A stretch of 64,000 nt of DNA, from the NCBI GenBank assembly GCA_003151115.1, contig PLWS01000002.1, positions 744,001 to 808,000 of the forward strand, given 5' to 3'. Below are positions 59,551 through 64,000 of the stretch, in pieces. The DNA comes from Vulcanimicrobiota bacterium. GTDB taxonomy: Bacteria > Vulcanimicrobiota > Vulcanimicrobiia > Vulcanimicrobiales > Vulcanimicrobiaceae. Below the pieces are notes generated by a model, which saw only the letters and a program-made list of their open reading frames with translations, ran no database searches and had not been told where the DNA came from. Both the position numbers and the translations under genes were made by a program. The first letter of the stretch is position 1; every line of letters starts with the position of its first letter.

Positions 59551-59574
59551 ACGGACTTGCGGGTCCGTTTATTT
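59551..59574 (+). terminator. Leader hairpin with T-rich tail before rpmG (possible attenuator)
   Basis: ACGGAC-ttgcgg-GTCCGT followed by TTATTT. It starts about where the transcript from the TATAAT promoter should begin, so it is a 5'-leader structure and not the end of an upstream gene. Confidence 0.5.
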
Positions 59575-59604
59575 AATGTGGCTCGTCGGTCCAGAGGCTT
59601 GTAA

Positions 59605-59769
59605 GTGGCGAAAAAAGAGAACCGCGTGATGGTCGTTATGGCGTGCACGGAGTGCAAACGCCGCAACTACAATACGCAAAAAAATAAGCAGAAAACGACG
59701 GAACGGCTCGAGTTGAGCAAGTACTGCCGCTTTTGCCGCTGTCACAAGCCGCACAAGGAGACCAAGTAG
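59605..59769 (+). CDS. rpmG: 50S ribosomal protein L33
   Basis: 54 residues from GTG 59605. Sequence runs [40 protein letters not shown], then [13 protein letters not shown]. Both CxxC pairs (CTEC, CRFC) are kept, so it is the zinc-binding form. It precedes tRNA-Trp by 4 bp and then secE-nusG, the standard order. Confidence 0.95.
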   Translation: MAKKENRVMVVMACTECKRRNYNTQKNKQKTTERLELSKYCRFCRCHKPHKETK

Positions 59770-59773
59770 GCGG

Positions 59774-59849
59774 AGGGCGGTAGCTCAATTGGTAGAGTTG
59801 CGGTCTCCAAAACCGTCGGTTGCAGGTTCGAGTCCTGTCCGCCCTGCCA
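59774..59849 (+). tRNA. tRNA-Trp (CCA)
   Basis: Acceptor AGGGCGG/CCGCCCT, anticodon arm GCGGT-CTCCAAA-ACCGT with anticodon CCA, T-arm GCAGG-TTCGAGT-CCTGT, discriminator G and encoded 3' CCA. Embedded between rpmG and secE. Confidence 0.97.
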
Positions 59850-59867
59850 ATTCCTGAAGATCATTTT

Positions 59868-60092
59868 ATGAGTAAAGTACAAACAAATACAGCGAGCCGG
59901 CCAAATCCGCGCGAATTCGTTCGCGGGGTCTGGCTCGAGCTACGCCGCGTCACCTGGCCGACGCGCGAAGAATGGATCTCGGCGACGGTCCTGACCGTGG
60001 TGCTCGTCGTGACCGTGGGCATATACACGTACGGTTGCGATTGGGTCTTCGCGCAAATCTTCTCGCTCATTCACCCGCCGGTTACATCATGA
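59868..60092 (+). CDS. secE: Preprotein translocase subunit SecE
   Basis: 74 residues from ATG 59868; a longer frame would overlap tRNA-Trp. NPREFVRGVWLELRRVTWPT is the amphipathic SecE block, and one membrane helix follows (ISATVLTVVLVVTVGIYTYG). It is the short single-span form common outside proteobacteria. The stop overlaps the nusG ATG (ATGA). Confidence 0.94.
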   Translation: MSKVQTNTASRPNPREFVRGVWLELRRVTWPTREEWISATVLTVVLVVTVGIYTYGCDWVFAQIFSLIHPPVTS

Positions 60093-60952
60093 TCGAATTT
60101 CCCAATCACGAGTCGGAAGCCGAAGCGCTTTCGGAAGCCTCAGGAGTGCAAGACACGCCCGAACAGGCCTTCGAAGCCTCCGAGAACACGCAGCTTGAAA
60201 GCGGGCAAAACGAGAGTCCGCAAAGCAACGGCGCGGTGAGCGCTGAACCGGCTGAAGCGGACGAAGACTCCGGCGACTCATTCGCAGAGCTCGAATCACC
60301 CGGTATCGAAGTCGCGCAGATCGAATCTGCCGAGGCTCCCGCTGCGGAAGCAACGGAAGCAACGGAACCTGCCGAAACTCCGGCGAGCGACGGCGCTGCG
60401 CAGCCCAAGGGCAAAGACAGCCGCAAGAACTGGTTTGTGATTCACACGTACTCGGGCTACGAGAACAAGGTGAAAGCCAATCTCGAGCGGCGCATCCATT
60501 CGATGAACATGCAGGACAAAATCTTCCGCGTGCTCGTGCCGATGGAAGACGAAGTCGAGTTCAAAGACGGCAAGCGCAAGATCACCCCGAAAAAAGTGTT
60601 CCCGGGATACGTGCTCGTCGAGATGGACATGGACGACCAGTCCTGGTACGTCGTGCGCAACACGTCGGGTGTGACCGGATTTGTCGGCAGCCCAGGCGCC
60701 GGCGAGAAGCCCGTGCCGCTGCAAGACAAAGAAGTCAAAACGATTCTCAAACAAATGGGCATCGAAACGCCCAAACTCAAGATCGACTTCAAGAAAGGCG
60801 ATCGCGTCAAGGTTACGTCGGGACCGTTCTTCGACTTCACCGGGCTCATCGACGAGATCCAGCCCGAGAAAGAAAAAGTGCGCGCGCTCATCTCGATCTT
60901 CGGGCGCGAAACGCCGGTGGAACTCGAGTTCTACCAAATCGAGAAAGTCTGA
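60089..60952 (+). CDS. nusG: Transcription termination/antitermination factor NusG with acidic N-terminal extension
   Basis: 287 residues from ATG 60089. Residues 1-110 are a low-complexity acidic extension rich in Glu, Ala and Ser. The NGN domain then starts at NWFVIHTYSGYENKVKANLE and contains KKVFPGYVLVEMDMDDQSWY and NTSGVTGFVGSPG. The KOW domain is DFKKGDRVKVTSGPFFDFTG. The extension is longer than in most bacteria and recalls actinobacterial NusG. It regulates elongation and Rho or ribosome coupling. It lies between secE and rplK. Confidence 0.95.
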   Translation: MIEFPNHESEAEALSEASGVQDTPEQAFEASENTQLESGQNESPQSNGAVSAEPAEADEDSGDSFAELESPGIEVAQIESAEAPAAEATEATEPAETPASDGAAQPKGKDSRKNWFVIHTYSGYENKVKANLERRIHSMNMQDKIFRVLVPMEDEVEFKDGKRKITPKKVFPGYVLVEMDMDDQSWYVVRNTSGVTGFVGSPGAGEKPVPLQDKEVKTILKQMGIETPKLKIDFKKGDRVKVTSGPFFDFTGLIDEIQPEKEKVRALISIFGRETPVELEFYQIEKV

Positions 60953-61025
60953 TGAAACCATACGTTGGAACCGTTTCGATAGGTAACGAGTTCAAATTCC
61001 ACCACGCCGCAAGATAGCAACTTTC

Positions 61026-61052
61026 TCACGCGAAGCGACCCCGGTCGCGTGA
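61026..61052 (+). promoter_or_regulatory. Structured leader upstream of rplK
   Basis: TCACG/CGTGA with inner CGACC/GGTCG forms a bulged stem-loop 32 bp before the rplK start. Placement in the nusG-rplK gap suggests an L1-type autoregulatory leader, though I cannot match the L1 binding consensus base by base. Confidence 0.45.
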
Positions 61053-61084
61053 TGTATCAGGGGGAGTTCTGAAAGGACGACAAT

Positions 61085-61510
61085 ATGGCTAAAAAAGTCG
61101 TAGGCAAAATCGGCCTGCAAATTCCGGCCGGCAAGGCCACTCCGGCGCCGCCGATCGGTCCGGCGCTCGGTCCATACAGCTTGAACATCATGGACTTCTG
61201 CAAGCAGTACAACGAACGTACCGCCTCGCAGTCTGGCATGATCATTCCCGTCGAGATCACGGTCTTCGAAGACCGGACGTTTACGTTCATTACAAAAACG
61301 CCGCCGGCGTCATTTCTCATTAAACAGGCCGCGAAGATCGAATCGGGTTCGAAAGAGCCCAACCGCGACAAGGTCGGTAAGATCTCGCAAGCGCAAGTCG
61401 AGCAGATCGCCAAGACGAAGATGCCCGACCTGAACGCCAACGACATCGAGATGGCCAAGCGGATCATCGCCGGAACGGCGCGTTCGATGGGCGTGGACGT
61501 GGAAGGCTGA
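61085..61510 (+). CDS. rplK: 50S ribosomal protein L11
   Basis: 141 residues, standard size. Start [57 protein letters not shown] and the C-terminal rRNA-binding [26 protein letters not shown] is a good ribosome-binding sequence. The stop overlaps the rplA start by 1 base. Confidence 0.98.
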   Translation: MAKKVVGKIGLQIPAGKATPAPPIGPALGPYSLNIMDFCKQYNERTASQSGMIIPVEITVFEDRTFTFITKTPPASFLIKQAAKIESGSKEPNRDKVGKISQAQVEQIAKTKMPDLNANDIEMAKRIIAGTARSMGVDVEG

Positions 61511-62214
61511 TGGCGCGTACGCACGGTAAGCGTTTTCGCAATCTTGCGAAAAGCTACAATCCCGCCGAAGCGTTAGATACCGTCCAAGCCGTTTCGCTCG
61601 TGAAGAAAAACGCGAACGCGAAATTCGACGAGACGATCGAAGCGCACATCCGGCTCGGCGTCGATCCCAAGAAGAGCGAACAAAACGTGCGCGGCACGGT
61701 TTTGCTTCCGCACGGAACGGGTCGCGCGGTCCGCGTTGTTGCTTTCGCCAAGGGCGACAAAGCCAAAGAGGCTGAAGCCGCCGGTGCGGATTTCGTCGGC
61801 GAACAGGATCTGATCGATAAAATAAAAGGCGGCTTCGCCGATTTCGACGTCGCGGTTGCGACGCCTGACATGATGGGGCCGGTCGGTTCACAGCTCGGAC
61901 GCATCCTGGCGCAGAAGATGCCCAACCCGAAAGCCGGCACGGTTTCACCGAACATCGGCGCCGCGGTGCGCGACATCAAGGCCGGTAAGGTGGAGTACCG
62001 CTTGGACAAGGCGTCGATCGTGCACACGATCGTCGGCAAGGCCAGCTTCGCCGAAAACCAGCTTGCCGAGAACGTGACGACGCTGCTCGACGCGATCATC
62101 CGCGCCAAGCCCGCCGCTTCGAAAGGGACCTATCTTCGCAGCATCACGCTGACGAGCACGATGGGCCCCGGGGTGAAAGTCGATCCGAACAAAGTTCGAA
62201 CGACAACCGCCTAG
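61510..62214 (+). CDS. rplA: 50S ribosomal protein L1
   Basis: 234 residues. Blocks: [80 protein letters not shown] and [20 protein letters not shown]1 binds 23S rRNA and can repress its own mRNA. In most bacteria rplJ follows directly; here a reversed carbonic anhydrase intervenes. Confidence 0.98.
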   Translation: MARTHGKRFRNLAKSYNPAEALDTVQAVSLVKKNANAKFDETIEAHIRLGVDPKKSEQNVRGTVLLPHGTGRAVRVVAFAKGDKAKEAEAAGADFVGEQDLIDKIKGGFADFDVAVATPDMMGPVGSQLGRILAQKMPNPKAGTVSPNIGAAVRDIKAGKVEYRLDKASIVHTIVGKASFAENQLAENVTTLLDAIIRAKPAASKGTYLRSITLTSTMGPGVKVDPNKVRTTTA

Positions 62215-62220
62215 CCGAAA

Positions 62221-62880
62221 CTAGACGAGCGAAACTTTCCCGGAAGCGAGATCGTAGATGCCTCCTACGACCTCGGCTTTTCCGATAATCGGGTCGGCCT
62301 TTAATTTTGCAACGTTTGCTTTAACGTTAGCGACGATCGCATTGTGCAGCCAATCGCCCGATGCGTGCCGGGTGCTCTTAGCGACCGGCGCGAGCGCCGC
62401 GGCCAGCGTTTGAATCTGTCCCGGAAACGGCTTACCGGTTTTGACGAAATCGGTTGCCGCTTTGACAGCGCCGCACGCGGTGTGGCCGAGGACCATAACC
62501 AGCGACGACTTTAGCACCGCGACCGAGTATTGCAGCGAGCCGATGCCGACCGGGTCGGCAAAATTTCCGGCCACGCGGACGACGAAAATGTCGCCGGGTT
62601 CGTGATCGAAAACGGTCTCGACGGGAACCCGCGAGTCCGAACAGCCCAGGACGGCGGCGAAGGGCGCCTGGCCGTTGGCCAATTCGGCGCGCCTGACCGT
62701 GGCGGGCAAACAGGCGGGCGTGCCGGCCACGAACCGGGCGTTGCCCCTGAGGAGTGCTTTGAGGGAGTCTGAGGCGCTCATTCGGGCTTGCTCGTTCGCT
62801 GCCTGAGCGGTGGATTCCGCAGCGGTGATGGCCACCGCGGCGGCGGATGATAGCAAAAAGGAACGGCGGTTTGTCTTCAT
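62221..62880 (-). CDS. Tat-exported beta-class carbonic anhydrase
   Basis: 219 residues from ATG 62880; the next ATG downstream would lose the signal. Signal MKTNRRSFLLSSAAAVAITA has the twin-arginine RRSFLLSS form. Zinc and catalytic residues: LGCSDSRVPVETVF (Cys, Asp-Arg dyad) and VLGHTACGAVKAA (His, Cys). RVAGNFADPVGIGSLQYSVA is the conserved core. It hydrates CO2 in the periplasm. It is transcribed against the ribosomal operon, between rplA and rplJ, with its stop 7 bp from the rplA stop. Confidence 0.93.
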   Translation of the reverse strand: MKTNRRSFLLSSAAAVAITAAESTAQAANEQARMSASDSLKALLRGNARFVAGTPACLPATVRRAELANGQAPFAAVLGCSDSRVPVETVFDHEPGDIFVVRVAGNFADPVGIGSLQYSVAVLKSSLVMVLGHTACGAVKAATDFVKTGKPFPGQIQTLAAALAPVAKSTRHASGDWLHNAIVANVKANVAKLKADPIIGKAEVVGGIYDLASGKVSLV

Positions 62881-62914
62881 GGGCGCTTGGTTGGCTCGAC
62901 CCGCCCGCGGGCCC

Positions 62915-62944
62915 TTGCGCAAGCCGCCCGTCCTCTGTTATGAT
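62915..62944 (+). promoter_or_regulatory. Promoter for rplJ-rplL
   Basis: TTGCGC (62915-62920), 18-bp spacer, TATGAT (62939-62944). It is needed because the reversed carbonic anhydrase gene separates rplJ from rplA. Confidence 0.7.
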
Positions 62945-62951
62945 GGCCGAC

Positions 62952-63060
62952 GGCTCCGAAGACCGCACCTGGCCTAGGCCTTAATTTGGTGCAGAGGACG
63001 CACTCGAAGACTTTTGTGCGCGCCCTCCGGACGGATGGAGCGCGTTTTGTTTTTTTTTGA
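62952..63060 (+). promoter_or_regulatory. L10 leader with terminator-like hairpin before rplJ
   Basis: The ~110-nt leader holds GCACC/GGTGC pairing and ends in a GC hairpin at 63019-63044 (CGCG..CTCC / GGAG.CGCG) followed by a T-run at 63045-63058, only a few bases from the GAGGGA ribosome-binding site. This fits the L10(L12)4-controlled leader known from many bacteria; the hairpin with T-run suggests transcription attenuation. Confidence 0.75.
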
Positions 63061-63066
63061 GGGACG

Positions 63067-63594
63067 ATGCCGACAGCGAAAAAAGAAGCCGCGATCGCCG
63101 AACTCCAGCGCAAACTTTTGGGATCGACCAATCTCTTTCTCACGGATTACACGGGCCTGACCGTCGAGCAGATCACGCGTTTGCGCGGCGAGCTGCGCAA
63201 AGACGGCAGTTCGTATGCCGTCGTGAAGAACACGCTGTTTTCGATCGCCGCAGCCGACCTGGCGAAAACGTTGGAAAAATATCTCGCCGGTCCGACCGGC
63301 GTAGTTTTCGCGGGTAAAGATCCGGTCGCTCCTGCCAAGGCGCTGAAAACATTTTCGGACGACGTCAAAGCGATCGGCATCAAGGCGGCTTACATCGAAG
63401 GCCGCATCGTCGACGCCAAAGAGGTTATGGTCCTCGCGTCTCTTCCTTCCAAACAAGAACTCATCGCAAAACTGGTCGGTTCGCTCGCCTCGCCGCTGCG
63501 CGGCTTGGTAACGGTCCTTTCGGGAAATCAAAGCGGACTCGTCCGCGTGCTCAATGCTATCCGCGAGCAAAAAGCCGCGGCTACGAACGCTTAA
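63067..63594 (+). CDS. rplJ: 50S ribosomal protein L10
   Basis: 175 residues. AELQRKLLGSTNLFLTDYTG, LTVEQITRLRGELRKDGSSY, VVKNTLFSIAAADLAKTLEK and the C-terminal helix that holds L12 dimers (ALNAIREQKAAA type, VRVLNAIREQKAAATNA). It anchors the L12 stalk and represses its own leader with L12. rplL follows after 18 bp. Confidence 0.97.
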   Translation: MPTAKKEAAIAELQRKLLGSTNLFLTDYTGLTVEQITRLRGELRKDGSSYAVVKNTLFSIAAADLAKTLEKYLAGPTGVVFAGKDPVAPAKALKTFSDDVKAIGIKAAYIEGRIVDAKEVMVLASLPSKQELIAKLVGSLASPLRGLVTVLSGNQSGLVRVLNAIREQKAAATNA

Positions 63595-63612
63595 AGGAGA
63601 ATCACACCTATC

Positions 63613-63984
63613 ATGGCAGTCGCCGAAATCATCGAAACAATTGATAAACTCACCGTGCTCGAACTCGCCGATCTCGTCAAGCAGCTTGAAGAGAAATACG
63701 GCGTTTCGGCCGCGGCTCCGGTTGCAATGATGGCCGCCGGCGCCGCCGCCGCTGCCGCGCCTGCAGCGGAAAAAACCGAGTTCGACGTCATCTTGACCGA
63801 GGCAGGGCCGGAAAAGATCAAAGTCATTAAGGCCGTCCGCGAGCTCACGAGCCTCGGATTGACCGAAGCCAAGACCTTCGTGGAAAGCGCGCCCAAACCG
63901 GTTAAGGAAGGCGTGACCAAAGACGAAGCCGAGGCCGTCAAGAAGAAGCTCGAAGAGGCCGGCGCAAAGGTCGAGATCAAGTAA
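63613..63984 (+). CDS. rplL: 50S ribosomal protein L7/L12
   Basis: 123 residues. The N-terminal dimer helix region is [20 protein letters not shown], then an Ala-rich hinge ([14 protein letters not shown]) and the C-terminal globular domain [47 protein letters not shown] lies upstream. rpoB would be expected beyond the window edge. Confidence 0.98.
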   Translation: MAVAEIIETIDKLTVLELADLVKQLEEKYGVSAAAPVAMMAAGAAAAAAPAAEKTEFDVILTEAGPEKIKVIKAVRELTSLGLTEAKTFVESAPKPVKEGVTKDEAEAVKKKLEEAGAKVEIK

Positions 63985-64000
63985 CGGGTGATTCCAGCCG

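Noticed and set aside
58875-59666. 263-residue version of the GAF-domain reductase
   Set aside because: It would translate through the antisense of tRNA-Arg and the rpmG promoter; GTG 59333 gives the standard family start.
1-64000. CRISPR arrays or prophage blocks
   Set aside because: No regularly spaced direct repeats and no phage structural or integrase genes were seen; the only phage-like items are isolated small genes near the tRNAs.

Overview
The window is a gene-dense, GC-rich bacterial chromosome segment. Almost every kilobase is coding, and neighbouring genes often overlap by 1-4 bp (ATGA, GTGA or TAATG junctions). The cell was probably diderm, because it has a TolC-type outer-membrane channel, an HlyD adaptor and a LolA-like exported protein. 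Several gene orders nevertheless match Firmicutes and other Terrabacteria: rpe-thiL-rpmB-fakA-plsX, ispD-ispF-(gltX)-cysE-cysS-rlmB-sigH-(rpmG)-secE-nusG-rplKAJL, and cmk-plsC-ispH. OpcA and a transaldolase/phosphoglucose-isomerase fusion fit Candidatus Eremiobacterota (WPS-2) or a relative. That placement is inference; there is no 16S gene here.

Layout. 0-3 kb: the 3' end of an unknown gene, an exported proline-rich protein and a WYL regulator. 3.3-9.4 kb: a histidine-utilisation operon (a small exported His-rich protein, hutH, hutU, hutI and a HutF-like amidohydrolase). 9.4-14.5 kb: a beta-lactamase-fold protein facing an efflux operon (LolA-like protein, TetR regulator, HlyD adaptor, TolC channel) with a good palindromic operator. 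14.5-23.6 kb, minus strand: one operon for the oxidative pentose phosphate pathway, tkt, tal-pgi, gnd, zwf, opcA, pgl; rpe lies at 40.6 kb. 23.7-32.5 kb: dapD, an odd tRNA/tmRNA-like element, an F420-reductase-like protein, a duplicated YdeI-type protein, an aldehyde dehydrogenase, a two-domain M16 peptidase, a DUF1003 protein, glutamate formimidoyltransferase and radA.

32.6-53.5 kb, plus strand: cmk, plsC, ispH, a polyprenyl synthase and a double GT-C glycosyltransferase; yebC, a PASTA protein, rpe, thiL, (rpmB reversed), fakA, plsX, degV, hemW; a PIN/TRAM membrane protein, ispD, ispF, a stand-alone GluRS-anticodon-domain-like protein, cysE, cysS, rlmB and sigH. 53.6-64 kb: the tRNA/ribosomal region, with tRNA-Thr(TGT), Tyr, Gly, Thr(GGT), Arg and Trp, rpmG, secE, nusG, rplK, rplA, rplJ and rplL. 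It is interrupted by an HNH endonuclease, a frameshifted intron-type endonuclease, an orphan Rieske protein, an ATPase-GNAT fusion, a free-methionine-sulfoxide reductase and a Tat-exported carbonic anhydrase.

The main themes for a second look are: (i) two conserved loci where a large multidomain gene seems reduced to its accessory domain (PASTA without kinase at the prkC position, anticodon-binding domain without catalytic core at the gltX position); (ii) a dispersed CCTGAGC/GTCGAAGG hairpin repeat, one copy translated inside hutI and another supplying the end of rlmB; (iii) endonuclease genes and remnants among tRNA genes, next to a TGT-anticodon tRNA with an unexpectedly long variable arm; (iv) a 166-bp element with perfect 21-bp inverted ends inside the pentose phosphate operon.
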